Source: Argyresthia goedartella | Lineage: Eukaryota > Arthropoda > Insecta > Lepidoptera > Argyresthiidae | Length of the DNA stretch: 64,000 nucleotides | Assembly (NCBI GenBank): GCA_949825045.1 | Contig: OX463810.1 | Span: 34,358,201-34,422,200 of the forward strand | Direction of reading: 5' to 3' | Part shown: in pieces, positions 11,250 to 22,380 of the stretch | Layout of the letters: every line of letters starts with the position of its first letter | Position numbering within the stretch: the stretch's first letter is position 1 | The notes under the pieces: generated by a model | Database searches by the model: none | Seen by the model: only the letters and a program-made list of their open reading frames with translations | Told to the model about the DNA's origin: nothing | Made by a program: the position numbers and the translations under genes

Positions 11250-12093
11250 CCTGTGATGGAGTGTTTTAAAAGAAGTGCTGTTTGACGTTACTTTAAAGTA
11301 GGTAGTATTTTTTTGTTGAAAATCAGTACTAAAGAAAATAAAAACGTGCAGAGGAGGGGCCTTTTTAGCTCTCAATTTTTTATTAAATGTGATAAATAAC
11401 TTAACCGAAGCTTCTCTGTAGCACGCTGGCAGCATTGAGCGTTGCGCGTCGATTTTTGTTCAAAGAAGTATTGTAATAAATAACATACTGCGAATTCATT
11501 TGATGGAATTCACTCTTTTGAAATTTTAAAGAAATCTAACAAAAGCCATTAGGTACTAACTACTTACCTAGACATGCGTCATCAGTATTTATACTTCCAC
11601 AGGTCGTTTCCAACGAACGAATATTTAATTACACAGCCATGGAAAACACTCAGCAATAGTACAATGAAAATTTACTTATTTTTGTAAGGTTTTTTATGCA
11701 AATTGTTTTCATTTTATATTCAATAGTTAGAGTTAGCTTACGGTCCGAATAATTACAACACATATTCTCGTTTATGTATAGGCAAGTTTATTAATTAATA
11801 TCAGTAATACTTCGTGCTTCGCCCTCAAGATTGGTAGCTAGTAAAAGTGTTATTAAATTGGAATACGTGTGTGTTTTTTTAGAAAAAATAGATAACATTT
11901 TAAATCGCCGAAACAGAAACGGGACAAATCCCCGAATCTCTCCTTTATTTGCAATAATTTTTCAAAACAAATTCAAGAAAAATGGCGACGTGAACGGATC
12001 ATCGATTCGTCTTTCTCTGCATCATCACGAGAGTCTTTACCTTCACCAAGGAGCATACAAGGTTTTAATCTATCTTCTTCTTTAGCAAGTTCT

Positions 12094-12277
12094 TTTAGAC
12101 TTCCCGCCTTGCTGGAGTAGCTCGGTCGTGATCCCGCCATCTCCTGGCGCTTTGTTTAGACTTCCCGCCTTGCTGGAGTAGCTCGGTCGTGATCCCGCCA
12201 TCTCCTGGCGCTTTGTTTAGACTTCCCGCCTTGCTGGAGTAGCTCGGTCGTGATCCCGCCATCTCCTGGCGCTTTGT
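12094..12277 (-). repeat. Three perfect 61-bp tandem units inside an RTE-like RT motif
   Basis: The unit beginning GACTTCCCGCCTTGCTGGAG starts at 12098, 12159 and 12220 with no difference between copies. On the minus strand one unit reads KAPGDGGITTELLQQGGKSK, which matches the start of the RTE-type reverse transcriptase domain (KAPGxDGIxxELLKxGG). The unit is not a multiple of three, so the frame changes in each copy. The array sits where endonuclease and RT pieces of the element below meet. Confidence 0.8.
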
Positions 12278-12640
12278 ATTGAAGTCACCAATAATTTGTT
12301 GAACTGAGATTTCTTTCCAGTGTTTAGAGCTTTTATGATATTATCATTGAAGGTTTCAACTTTCTCATCTGGATGGTCTGTTGTAGGTGAAACTCTTGGA
12401 TAGTTCTTAAAGTTTATACCACTTATTATTATGATGACATAGGCGTGCAGAGATACTGCTGACAGTGATGATGATGTTTGTAAGCCTCTGATGAATCAAG
12501 AAGCCCACGCCACCTATCAACTTATCTTCCTCACCTCGGTAAAATAACACAGTCCTGTGTTCAGTTTAAGGGTATCTTCTCCTCGTCTTCTCACTTCGCT
12601 CAAACCGATGTTTTACCTATAGTCTTATCAAAATTCACCA
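12277..12640 (-). mobile_element. RTE-type LINE remnant, endonuclease domain
   Basis: On the minus strand from about 12640: IGLSEVRRRGEDTLKL, then YFTEVRK, then the IIISGINFKNYPRVSPTTDH block and PDEKVETFNDNIIKALN. This order is that of the RTE/BovB-like endonuclease that insect annotations often call craniofacial development protein 2-like. Stops and frameshifts are frequent, and the segment between endonuclease and RT is deleted. Confidence 0.7.
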
Positions 12641-12834
12641 GCACGAAAATAAATGTGGCGCGAAGATTGGTTTGCGTTTAATCTGTGGAAACTTTACCTT
12701 ACCGATAAAGTAAGACAGATGTTCGTTGTCAGATTTACGTGTAATTCTGTAGTTCTGAGTAATACCATATCTAAATTACATCTTACTCCAAAGAATATTC
12801 AAGATACCAACACAAATATTGTTAAAAATATAGG

Positions 12835-12883
12835 AAGTCTGGTTTGCGTGTGATTCTTTGGGAATCACACGCAAACCAGACTT
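12835..12883. repeat. Perfect 22-bp hairpin
   Basis: AAGTCTGGTTTGCGTGTGAT-TC (12835-12856) and its exact complement (12862-12883) are separated by five bases, TTTGG. There is no T-run after it as a bacterial-type terminator would have, and the setting is an intron. It may mark an inverted duplication breakpoint. Confidence 0.85.
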
Positions 12884-13199
12884 TCATACAACATACTTAC
12901 GTTTTAAAATGAATATATCCACTGTGACATTGACATACGACCTTATATTCACCTTACCAGATGTTACTGTTATGCTTTTAGGCTTTGCAGTTTACGTCTT
13001 AATGTTAGGGAATTTGATGTTGAGAATTCTACCTTACTAAATATATTAAGATATTTTCTTTTGTAAGCACAGAAATTCATTTCGTTCTACTGATTTATTA
13101 GTAAGCAATCATATAGCTTTCAGATGGATATGCGTCATACTATTACCATTTCGTGACAATAGATATACTTGCTGCTTGATATATTCGTCTCCGAAACGA

Positions 13200-14110
13200 G
13201 CACTGTACCTGGGACCACACATGTTGCCACTGTATCACCGCACGCTGAGCTGGTGGCCGCCACCCCACCGCCACCAGCGAGGCCGCAGACCCAGCTGGTA
13301 CCCCCAAACAAGTCGCGCCGCCTACCGCCGCCGTGCCGCAGCACCTCACGCAGAGCCCCTTGACCCCGTCGACCACCTAGACCCGACAACTTTGGAGATC
13401 TTGGGTGATGACCCGATGGCCAAAGTAGAGTATGGCGCCTCCGTGCACAGAGGGGTCGCTAGTTGATTCGAACATTTCGCCATCACTGGACTGGACAAGG
13501 TGGTATGAAAGGAATTGACCGACAAATGTCTTGTATATGATAATTGCGTTCTTAACGCTGAAATTCGAACCGCTCTACCGGACACTGAAGCACCCGGCCC
13601 CAACTCGCAGGCAGCTGCCGCGCCGAGCCGAGAGACCCGTGATGCCTGCGCGGCAGCCCGCTAACAATACGCCCCGGTCAATTATCAGTTCCACAAGCAA
13701 TTGGCTTTGACCACGAGAGACCAAACGATTCTCAAATGGATCTAAGGGATCAATACCTTTTTCGGAATCAGTCTTTCAGACCCATATACCTAAACCTCCG
13801 ATATACACTGCTAATCAAAAGTCACAATTTGAAGTAACCATTCTGGACTTGCTCACTTTTGGTGCCATATCAGAATGTGCTCCGCACGTACATAATTTGT
13901 TATATTTGCCTTTTTTTTTGCAGCCAAAACCTAATGCCAAGGTTTGATTTATATTAAACTGAAAAATCTTAATAAATTCATTGGTACAAATAACTTCAAA
14001 CTAGAAGACCTTCTTACGAATTACTGTTATATGACCACCCTGGATCTTAAAGATGCATATAACATTAGTAAAAATCCAATGATTAATCAAAATATTTGAA
14101 TTCAGGCAGG
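13200..14110 (+). mobile_element. DIRS-like (tyrosine-recombinase) retrotransposon remnant, gag end and RT start
   Basis: One plus-strand frame gives LDPTTLEILGDDPMAKVEYG, then ITGLDKVV.KELTDKCLVY and NAEIRTALPDTEAPGPNSQ, a layout I associate with DIRS-type gag. After stops and shifts comes an RT entry: NKFIGTNNFKLEDL and then YMTTLDLKDAY, like the LNKFIxTxHFKLEDL...ATLDLKDAY signature of DIRS-like RTs. Nothing is intact. A gypsy-type element is the alternative, but FKLEDL favours DIRS. Confidence 0.6.
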
Positions 14111-14310
14111 AGCCAATCGTTTGAAATACCGCAACATGCGTTTTTACAAAAATCATCAAACCTGTGACCTACTGCGATTGTGCGGCCATCTATCAACTAT
14201 CTATCCCGACAATATTTCACTAATAGATCAATCATATAGTGAATGTATTGACAACGACGACATAACAAAAACATTATAAAGCCCGCTCCGGATTTTTAAT
14301 TTAATCTTTA

Positions 14311-14600
14311 AAAAAGTGGCCAAGTGCGAGTCGGACTCGCCCATGAAGGGTTCCGTTGTAGCAAGTAATTATGTGACTGGATGTTTGTGTTGTAACTTTG
14401 TTTTTCGTAGTGTTTTTATGAATGACAAAGTTATCTTTGCCATTTTTAATAAATGCTTTTTTATATCTAAAAAACACATGGCAATCGAAAAATAAATCAA
14501 CAAGTTTTCTCGGATCTCACGCTGTAATACGGAGCTTGGCTCGATTACTAGGTTTGCTTGTTTCGGCATGTTGCGCCTTGGAGTATGGCCTACTATAAAA
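14311..14600 (+). repeat. GGGTTCCGT-family MITE, one end
   Basis: AAGTGGCCAAGTGCGAGTCG followed by GACTCGCCCATGAAGGGTTC is the well-known outer end of a dispersed lepidopteran non-autonomous element. The copy is truncated; the matching GGGTACGGAACCCT end is not nearby. Confidence 0.65.
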
Positions 14601-14639
14601 CTAAGATTTAGAACGATGCAAGTACCTCAATATATAACC

Positions 14640-15004
14640 AGATGAGGTCTACGAGAAATTTATAACTATACCTAGTACAGTGTTTAAATTTAAAAATTTA
14701 AAAATGTTGTTAAAAATCACTTATGTAAAAAAGGTTACTACAAAATATCAGATTATGTAGAAGACAAGAAAGCTTGGGAAGGTGTTTGCTCCAATTCTGT
14801 AAAAAATGACGTATAAAGCTGGAGGTTTCTAGTCGCCACTTTGCCTCCAGCATCTAAAACATTGAGGTGACGGAATTCAAATTGAGTTCTATATTTCCCT
14901 GTACCTTATACATGTGTTAGTTTAAGATTTGACATTCTCCAAATGTTACCTATGTGTTTCTTATGGAAATAAACTCTTTTTGAATTTTGAATTTGAATTT
15001 TGTT
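14640..15004 (+). mobile_element. LINE 3'-end fragment with TTGAATTT tail
   Basis: The reading LCKKGYYKISDYVEDKKAWE near 14720-14780 is a LINE C-terminus related to, but distinct from, family alpha. A 3' UTR follows and ends in GAATTTTGAATTTGAATTTT, a short-unit tail typical of these elements. It splits the DIRS-like remnant. Confidence 0.7.
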
Positions 15005-15014
15005 AACTGATTTA

Positions 15015-15215
15015 CAGGGGTGGCTGCAAGCGTTGGAGACGCCTGCACATAGAATCAGGGATGCACGTAAGCGATCGAAGTTTACTTTGACGCCTCAAAT
15101 GTGGCGTGGTGTGCGAAGGTGCGACCACTATAGGGCAGTGGTCCCCCGACGCACACAGCCAGCACAATAACGCGATAGAACTATTAGCCACGTTTTTCGC
15201 TCTTAAGATCATCTA
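15015..15215 (+). mobile_element. DIRS-like remnant, RNase H region
   Basis: Readable in two frames: WLQALETPAHRIRDARKRSK and then IGQWSPDAHSQHNNAIELLA with TFFALK, similar to the GxWSxxExxxHINxLELxAxFFALK segment that follows RT in DIRS-like elements. It is probably the continuation of the piece at 13200-14110, separated by later insertions. Confidence 0.5.
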
Positions 15216-15803
15216 AGATAAATTTATTATTTTTTATGCTATGGATATTTTTGTACTTAAAGGCATATCATATTTTATCTTCACGCTAATTAAAATTATT
15301 GATGTTTCTACATGTGTGAATAATATTTTTCCTAGTTACCAATCTTGAGGACGAAGCATGAAGCATGTTTAAACGAACTTACCAAGAGTTCATTAATTAA
15401 CCAAGTGCAATTATTTCGCTGCACCTCCTTACGGCACTAAAGTTGTATGATGTTGTTTGAGTTCTAATCAAATAATAGCAAAACCAATAAATAGAGTTGG
15501 GATTAAACTTTCCACTTCAAATGTCTCCATTATACAAATTGCATCGCACGTGTTTTTACAGTAAACTTTTCTATGAATGATGTCGTAATATTTTCCGTTG
15601 GCCTTTTAGCGACGTATTCACCGCTTAACCTTTGCAAAAAGCTTATTTTAATGAAAGACCCTTTGTAATGGAAATTTCGAGGTTAGCATAAAATCATTCA
15701 AATTTTTAAACAGACTGCGTAGTGAAATTGCATTAGTATGAGTACTGTGAAGCCAAGTTAAGCCTTAGGTGAACTTTAGTTAAGCTTTAGTTAACCGTTA
15801 GTT
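15216..15803. other. Gene-free intronic stretch
   Basis: AT-rich, many stops in all frames, no repeat recognised with confidence. Confidence 0.3.
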
Positions 15804-16083
15804 TGACGACCCGAATGACCGAGCCAAGGGTCCCGGGTTCGAGTCCCGGTGGAGGCAAATATTTGTTTGATGAGAACGGATGTTTGTACCCTAGTCATGG
15901 ATGTTTATCTATCTAAGTATAATATTTATCTATATAAGTATGTGTATCGTTGTCTAGTGTACCCAAGATACAAGGAATCCTAGTTTGGGGCTAGATCAAT
16001 GTGTGTAAATAGTGTCCAAGGTATAGATATGGATATAGATATGGGTTTTTGTTAACCTGAAATAAAGATTATTATTATTATAT
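15804..16083 (+). repeat. SINE-1 (tRNA-derived)
   Basis: The head ACGACCCGAATGACCGAG...TCCCGGGTTCGAGTCCCGGT holds box A- and box B-like promoter elements of RNA polymerase III. The body (AATATTTGTTTGATGAGAAC, TCTATCTAAGTATAATAT, TGTATCGTTGTCTAGTG, TAGTTTGGGGCTAGATCAAT) matches copies at 63551 and, reversed, 36729. The tail is (ATT)n. This copy has a deletion in the head. Confidence 0.85.
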
Positions 16084-16254
16084 TATTGTCCAAGGTATTA
16101 CCTATCTGTATATGTTGGTAAATAAATAATAATTACTCATTAGAAATTTCATAAACGTAAAGGTTTATCAGATTTTATTGTATTTATGTAAATATGTGAC
16201 TGCCCACTTCGGGTCCTCGCATAGATCATAATGGATAATTTCTTAATTGTACAC

Positions 16255-16370
16255 ACTTAATTTCAAGATATATACAAGATTAATACACAAAAATTGTGTA
16301 CAAAGGCTAGCTTATCTCTAGTAAGTATCTCTTCCAGCAAACCAAGTTAGGATGACAAAGGTTAATTTCT
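16255..16370 (-). repeat. LINE 3' UTR fragment with GCTTATCTCTA...CTTCCAGCAAACC motif
   Basis: The string AGGCTAGCTTATCTCTAGTA...TCTTCCAGCAAACC recurs in the 3' UTRs of LINE copies at 34200-34260, 58079-58125, 40315-40360 and 55538-55580 (both orientations). On the minus strand it reads GGTTTGCTGGAAGAGAT then a short hairpin AGAGATAAGC. Confidence 0.6.
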
Positions 16371-17175
16371 GAGTAATGGTAGATTTATGTAACAACAATA
16401 GTTATAAATTTCCCGGTACTTTCATATATAAATATTAAAAATTAATAAACTACATATACCAGTGCCTACAAATTAGCGCAACGTGTAAATGTGTTAAACG
16501 TGCCACTTTTAACAGATTTGTAACTACCCAAAACTTAAACCTTTCGATAAGTTCAGATACGATACCAATGAAAGGAAAAACAGAAGGGTCTTAAAATAAT
16601 GTGATGTATTGAGACACAAAACAAGGAAAAACTACTTTTAGAAAATGGTCCTAATGTTCTGGCCACAGATATCTCAACATAGGAGATAGGGCGTTCAGCC
16701 TATTTTGTATGCAAACCGATTGTCGCAAGCTGAATTCACGCACACAAAGTATCATTAAATAAATAAAACGAACACGCACACATAATAACCACTTACACAT
16801 TTATCCCTACTCTCGTATTGGTAAACACAGGCAAAGCAGTTACGTGGCTGTATATGTGCGCATGCATGAAGCGCACATTGTTTCATAAAGCACACACACA
16901 GCGTCATGGACATTAAATTTATTTCCTGTCTCTCTCGCTAGTAGGTAACGCTAATGAGTATGTGAGAGACGGAATCTGGATGCAACTCAATAGCATTACT
17001 TCCTCGGAATATTTAGTTAATCGTGTTGTTTTATTGATGAAATATTATATTTTCAGTATTTACCTGTGAAATGTTATACCCTTGTTATGGAAATTTGTCG
17101 AATCACTGCGATTTTCACATAGGACAACTTCACAGGCCGGCATTATAGAAAATAAAGCTTAGTGTTGTCAGTTTT

Positions 17176-17425
17176 CTAAGGCGATCGGCGCGTGCACTCG
17201 GGAATTCTCTCTGAGAGCAAATGAATGCACTGTATGCACACTGGGCATACAACGGTCAGCCGTTACGCGGCGGCTTGCCCTCTCTCTAATATTCAATGCT
17301 CTAAGGCGATCGGCGCGTGCACTCGGGAATTCTCTCTGAGAGCAAATGAATGCACTGTATGCACACTGGGCATACAACGGTCAGCCGTTACGCGGCGGCT
17401 TGCCCTCTCTCTAATATTCAATGCT
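17176..17425. repeat. Perfect 125-bp tandem duplication
   Basis: The unit CTAAGGCGATCGGCGCGTGC...TAATATTCAATGCT occurs at 17176-17300 and again at 17301-17425 with no base difference that I can see. It is GC-richer than its surroundings. The identity points to a recent duplication or an assembly repeat. Confidence 0.9.
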
Positions 17426-17514
17426 TGTGACACATCTGCGAGATTTTTGGTCAAAAGTTAGTTATTTTACTAATTATGTCGTTAATTCCTTCTATGAATT
17501 CCTAATGATATGAA

Positions 17515-17660
17515 GTAAAGGGGGTGAGTGAAGCGAATCACCCTTTATCCTTCGTGTTAGGTTGAACATGTAAGGATAACAAAAAATACTTAAAACATAA
17601 ACTTAATTACATATAAAATATTTAAAACATAAAAAGTGTTTATGTTAATCCTTTTTTACT
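17515..17660 (+). repeat. Element X (TTCGTGTTAGGTTGAACAT family)
   Basis: GAAGTAAAGGGGGTGAGTGA then TTATCCTTCGTGTTAGGTTG and AAATACTTAAAACATAAACT. Related copies are at 22600, 23345 (reversed), 49400 (reversed), 54720 and 61900. Non-coding, class unknown. Confidence 0.6.
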
Positions 17661-17734
17661 GTGCAAATCAGTATTTTTGATATGCGATTAAATATTAGCC
17701 ATAAATTAATAGATAATCAACTGTACCTATTACG

Positions 17735-17815
17735 GTTCACGCACCCTGACGGCGGACTGCGGAGGCTTAGTAATAGGGTCCCGTTTCGCACCCTTCGGGT
17801 ACGGGATCCTAATAA
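17735..17815 (+). repeat. GGGTTCCGT-family MITE, GGGTCCC end
   Basis: GGCTTAGTAATAGGGTCCCG followed by CACCCTTCGGGTACGGGATC is the right-hand end of the same family as 14311. Confidence 0.65.
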
Positions 17816-17934
17816 ACATTAACGTGACATAAGTTGTCGAACATTCAGTACCTCACAATCCTGGTAAAGTAATTATTTTAAATAATAATAACCTCTAATA
17901 CTGCTAACCTGAAGTATGGCCCTTTAAGTCACTT

Positions 17935-19065
17935 CTAAGGTTTTAAAAGTTTTTGCTGCACCTCCCCAACATGATATACAATAGGTATTATTGACTGTCA
18001 AAGCGCATTCTATAGTTGTTTGATATGGGTTCAACAACGTGCCTCAAGTATTTGAAAATATAAATTAATTTACGTAGTCGGTTGTTCAGCTGATTAATCT
18101 GCTCTTTAAATGATAAATTGTAATCTACTTGTATGCCAAGATACTTTATGCTTCGCACACATCCATTTAGAACAGTTTTGATTGTGTTCCCCAGTTAAGT
18201 AGCAGTCATGTGATACAATTTTTAACTTGTTGTCTTCTTGCATTTCGCGTATAGAAAATAGCATATACTTAGTCTTATTAGAGTTTAGCGTTAAAGATTT
18301 TATGTGGAACCATTTTTTAACTCTGCTTAGACCACTCTGAGCAAGCTCGTAAACAGAATCAAGAGATTAAGCAGAAAAAAGTAAAACAGTATCACCTGCA
18401 TAGGATATAATTGGGCCATCGAAAGATGGTAGACATAGTAAGTCATTGATATAAACTAGAAACAATGTTGGTCCTAAAAGGCTACCTTGGGGAACTCCGT
18501 ACAAAATAGGGAGATCTGAGCTAATGTAATTGCTGTACACTTTTGAAGTGATTTGAGAAGTAGCTGGTTAGTAACTTATGTTGTATATGTGTGATTCCAA
18601 GCTTCTCAAGCTTAGCTAGCAGAGAAGGGACAGACAGGCACCGTATCAAAAGCTTTCACCGAGTCAAGAAAAATTCCAATACATTTCTTACCATTTTCGA
18701 GATTAGTCGCAATATATTCTGTAAGACATTATACTGCTGCGTCAGTAGATTTTCCGCTTCGGAATCCAAACTGGTTGTTGGATAATCTATGGCCCATTTT
18801 CTTGTAGGTATATAACCAGCCAACTAACAACCAAAATAGGAATATGATATTGTTTATATTTTTTTCTAATATTTTTGTAATAGGTACCGGGAAGAATTGA
18901 TATGGGTTTATAATTACTAATACGATCCCTGTTATACATATAGGTCTATAATTACTAATACGATCTATTCTGAGGAAACACTTTGAATTTCTTTTAATAA
19001 AACATACAAACTTATGAATGCACCTGGTCACGTACATGGTACCTCTTAAACCCAACCTAATTATA
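17935..19065 (-). mobile_element. Degraded LINE reverse transcriptase
   Basis: On the minus strand: LSNNQFGFRSGKSTDAAV, then EYIATNLENGKKCIGIFLDS with VKAFDTVP, then SYFSNHFKS and, at the far end, CALTVNNTYCISCWGGAAKT. This order is that of a CR1/Jockey RT from palm to thumb, and it is closest to the copy at 31705-33310. Many stops and frameshifts; 5'- and 3'-truncated. Confidence 0.75.
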
Positions 19066-19344
19066 TTTTACTAAAATTATATTCTCACGATGTCTACAAA
19101 TTCAATGACACCTCATTTGTTAGAAGCCGTCAAGATGGACTGTAGCGGTTTCTTGTTGTTTTAAAACCACCACATCTCCGTCATTTAAAAAAAATCCAAA
19201 AATTCAACAAAAAACCTATTTAATTATCGAACCTGCTCACAAAAAATCACGATAATTAGTTGAGAAATTCCGCCTGTAGAGGATAACATCCAGACATACG
19301 GAAGCATTTTTTCCCAATCCTAAACGGAGACGCTTTGCTCGCTC

Positions 19345-19440
19345 GATTAGTTATTATAATTAATTTTGTAATATTTGAATTATTTAAATACGACCAGTTT
19401 TTAAAGAAATCTAAAAATCAATCTGTGGGAGTTTCTTCGA
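19345..19440 (+). repeat. LINE alpha 3' UTR fragment, tail-to-tail with copy B
   Basis: TCTAAAAATCAATCTGTGGG followed by AGTTTCTTCG matches the 3' UTR of copy C (30355-30385) and stops inside the UTR hairpin. It then abuts the inverted 3' end of copy B. Confidence 0.65.
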
Positions 19441-19444
19441 ACTC

Positions 19445-21030
19445 CTGCCGTAAAGTCAAAGTACTTTATTACTGTCGATATTTACATATACTTAGCAAAC
19501 GTCATTTTTTGCCTCTTCTCTACATTGGACAACTGTGGGAGAAGTAGGGCGTAGAAACTCCCACAGATTGATTTTTAGATCTCTTTTAAAAATTGATTGT
19601 GCTTAACTATTACAAATATGAAAAATTTCATTATTATGATTAATAATCAGGAATAAATAATTACAAAACTATTAACAGCAAGGTCTGTGTTGAGCTAGAT
19701 TAACCCCATACAGTCCTGTCATTTAAGTAATCTCTGACATTGAAATATCCCTTTTTCGACAAAGTCAGCTTAACATGCTTTTTAAATTGCTCAAATGGCA
19801 ATTTCAAAATCTCCAGAGGTATCTTATTATAGTAGAGAATACACTGACCCTTGAAAGAATTGCTAACCTTCGCAGTTCTAAATCGGGGCGCACACAGTCT
19901 GTGATTATTTCTTAGGTTAACATTACAGCTATCGCTAAGTTTGGAAAATGTTGTAAGGTTCTTGCGTAAATACATTTATATTTTCGAAAATAAATTGACT
20001 AGCTACAGTTAGTATGTCAATTAATTTAAAAAGCTCTCTTACGGAGTCTTTTCGTTTTAAATTATAAATTGCTCGAATAGCCCTTTTCTGTTAAATAAAA
20101 ATAGTTTGAATATCAGTTACTTTCCCCCACAACAAGATACCATAGGACATGACACTATGAAAGTAACTAAAATATACTAGCCTAGATGTAGCCACATCCG
20201 TGCTTTGTCTGATGTTCCTAACAGCGTAAGCCGCAGAACTTAATTTACCAGCTAATTTATCTATGTGGGGTCCCCACTGCAATTTGCTATCAATGGTTAT
20301 TCCAAGAAACTTCGTATCATTTACTAATTCTAACGTGCAGTTGTCTAAGACTAAACTGGTCTCAACTTGCCTGATATTTGGAAGTGAGAATTTGATACAC
20401 TTGGTTTTACCAGCGTTTAACAATAAATTATTAACTGTGAACCAATTCAAGGTTAAAGACAATACACCATTAACATCATCAAAATCTCCTTTTTGTCTTT
20501 CAATCTTGAAGACCATTGAAGTATCATCAGCACTATGTCAGTTAATTTCTCCACCATAAAAGGCAGATCAATATATACCAGGAATAAGAAAGGAGCTAAT
20601 ATGGAACCTTATGGAACGCCAATTTTTACACCCGATCCATCAGATTTAACGCCGTTAACTTCTGCCTTTTGAATTCTATTGCTTAGGTATGATCTTAGTA
20701 GATCCAGCGCTTTATTTCAAACTCCGTAATGATTTAATTTAATTAATAGCTTATTATGATCAACACAATCAAACGCCTTCGACAGGTCGCAAAAAACTCC
20801 GATAGCATCCTGTGCGGCCTCCCATGCACGATAAATATGAGATATAAGGGTAATACCTGCATCCGTAGTCGATTTACCCCTAGGGAAACCGTATTGTTTG
20901 GCGTGGAGATGTTTCGTACGGTTGAAGTGTGAGAGAGAGCATTTGATTGAGTAAAATATTTTACTAAGTGTTGGAAGAACAGATATTGGTCTGAAATTTG
21001 AAGGATCACCCTTATCAGTGGTACTCAGTG
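19445..21030 (-). mobile_element. LINE family alpha, copy B: RT, C-terminus and 3' UTR
   Basis: Minus-strand RT from about 21020: KGDPSNFRPISVLPTLSKIF, KQYGFPRGKSTTDAG, AIGVFCDLSKAFDCVDHNK. Then, after a ten-base loss that removes the first half of the FADD box, come KTKCIKFSLPNIRQVETSLV, KFLGITIDSKLQWGPHIDKL, FHSVMSYGILLWGK and the C-terminal YYNKIPLEILKLPFEQFKKH...YLNDRTVWG. The 3' UTR (19445-19700) holds a 9-bp stem, CTGTGGGAG at 19533-19541 with CTCCCACAG at 19558-19566, and ends in CAAAGTACTTTATTACTG (reverse of the AATAAAGTACTTTG tail). Stops and short deletions inactivate it. The 5' half is missing. Confidence 0.88.
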
Positions 21031-21080
21031 GTCGACTGTAGAGAAGAGCAACAAATAACATTTGCTAAGTATGTATATAT
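21031..21080 (+). repeat. LINE alpha 3' UTR end fragment
   Basis: CAGTGGTCGACTGTAGAGAA and then AACATTTGCTAAGTATG match the UTR of copy C from the 3' base of its hairpin (30402) onward. It is in the opposite orientation to copy B and touches its 5' break. Confidence 0.55.
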
Positions 21081-21222
21081 AAATATATGGTAAATAAATG
21101 ACTTGATATCAGATGAACGAAACTCTTTTTTGATTATAGGATATATAATAAACAAAGAGTTTTGTTAATCTGAGGTGTTGAACATGTATATAATTGTCAT
21201 TTATTGACATTTCAGTCAGGTA

Positions 21223-21500
21223 GCTGGCAGGTGAGCTTCGTGGTCTAATGGGTTTCACGCTTGCTTCTCACACTGGAGATGCGGGTTCGACCACATGGTC
21301 AGTGAGATAATTAATTTATCTTAAGTACATTATACGGACATTCTAACGGTGATGGTAAACATCGTGAGGAAACTTCATTACTCCATAGCTGCGGCGATGG
21401 GCTAGTCCCCTGTCACGTAAAATGGAGAATTGAATAACTGGCTCAAAGTGGGCACAATTGTGCCTCCGCTGGGAAAAGGCTTGACGCTATGTTATTGTTG
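21223..21500 (+). repeat. SINE-2 (tRNA-derived), complete with 12-bp target duplication
   Basis: The head GAGCTTCGTGGTCTAATGGG...GCGGGTTCGACCAC has box A and box B of a tRNA-like promoter. The body runs through ACGGACATTCTAACGGTGAT, CATCGTGAGGAAACTTCATT and CTGCGGCGATGGGCTAG to CTCAAAGTGGGCACAATTGT and GACGCTATG. It is flanked by TTCAGTCAGGTA at 21211-21222 and 21501-21512, so insertion boundaries are exact. Confidence 0.9.
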
Positions 21501-21589
21501 TTCAGTCAGGTACTGGAATTTTCGACCTTAATACGTTTTGATTGTCCAATGAAATTTCAATGAATAGGGTAGGGAATTAACTACCGAGA

Positions 21590-21655
21590 GTGTACGATGG
21601 TAAGGAACCCTTCGTGGGCGAGTCTGACTTCCGCTTGACCGGTTTCTTTTTACTT
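21590..21655 (-). repeat. GGGTTCCGT-family MITE end
   Basis: GGAACCCTTCGTGGGCGAGT followed by CTGACTTCCGCTTGACCGGT is the reverse of the family's outer end. Confidence 0.6.
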
Positions 21656-22119
21656 AGTTGACAACCCTTGTAACCCAACAGTTGTTTTCAAGGACGCTCT
21701 CTAATCGAATATGTGTTTTGAGGGTTGACATTGAAATTGTCTTGTTTGTCTATCTTGGCTGCTATGTTATTTCGATTCTTGACCTTGTTTTAACTTTATT
21801 CAAATATTTATTATTCTGAAGGGCTTTGATTTGCTGCCTGGCTTTATAATATGATTACGGCAAAAATAGCAAATCATAATGACTTACAAATTATTTATAT
21901 AATGAACTTAAACGAAAGTTACAAGCTGAAAGTGCTGAGTTTCATTACAACGTCAGGTTTTTAATTTTCAGATTATGGTAACAGTAACATGATTTATGAG
22001 TGGTATTATAGTGCTATGTATTAATTTCATATTCTTTATTACACATAAACTATGAAGTAACACACATTTATACGTCGTTTCTTGAATTATGAGCGGTGGC
22101 CTTGAATGCGCGTAGTCAC

Positions 22120-22250
22120 TTTTAAGGGTTCCGTATCCGAAGGGTGCCAAACGGGACCCTATTTTCACAGATGGTGTGATCGTACAAAAGACTGTCGTTT
22201 TACGTTTTTCCGTGTACGATGGTATAGAACCCTTCGTGTGCGAGTTAATA
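22120..22250 (+). repeat. Short internally deleted GGGTTCCGT-family MITE
   Basis: AGGGTTCCGTATCCGAAGGG then CAAACGGGACCCTATTTT, and, reversed, GAACCCTTCGTGTGCGAG near 22225. Both outer ends are close together, so the middle is lost. Confidence 0.55.
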
Positions 22251-22334
22251 CCTGTACATATGCGTTCTCGACCAGCACTCTTAATTCGCGAGGCGTCCTA
22301 TACAAGAAATGTTATAAGCAAAGACTTTAACTAA

Positions 22335-22380
22335 CTCTAAAGAAAAATGTCTTCCAGCAAACCTAGGCTTATTCAGCTAA
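22335..22380 (-). repeat. LINE 3' UTR motif fragment
   Basis: GTCTTCCAGCAAACCTAGGC matches the CTTCCAGCAAACC part of the motif listed at 16255. Confidence 0.4.

Noticed and set aside
12835..12883. Intrinsic transcription terminator
   Set aside because: No T-run, and the setting is a eukaryotic intron.
13135..13603. Minus-strand open frames rich in Gly/Arg near the DIRS-like remnant
   Set aside because: The plus strand carries recognisable gag-like blocks; the minus frames come from GC-rich codon composition.
15824..15860. Possible tRNA gene (GGGTTCGAGTCCC)
   Set aside because: Only a tRNA-like SINE head with a following SINE body; the acceptor and anticodon arms are not complete.
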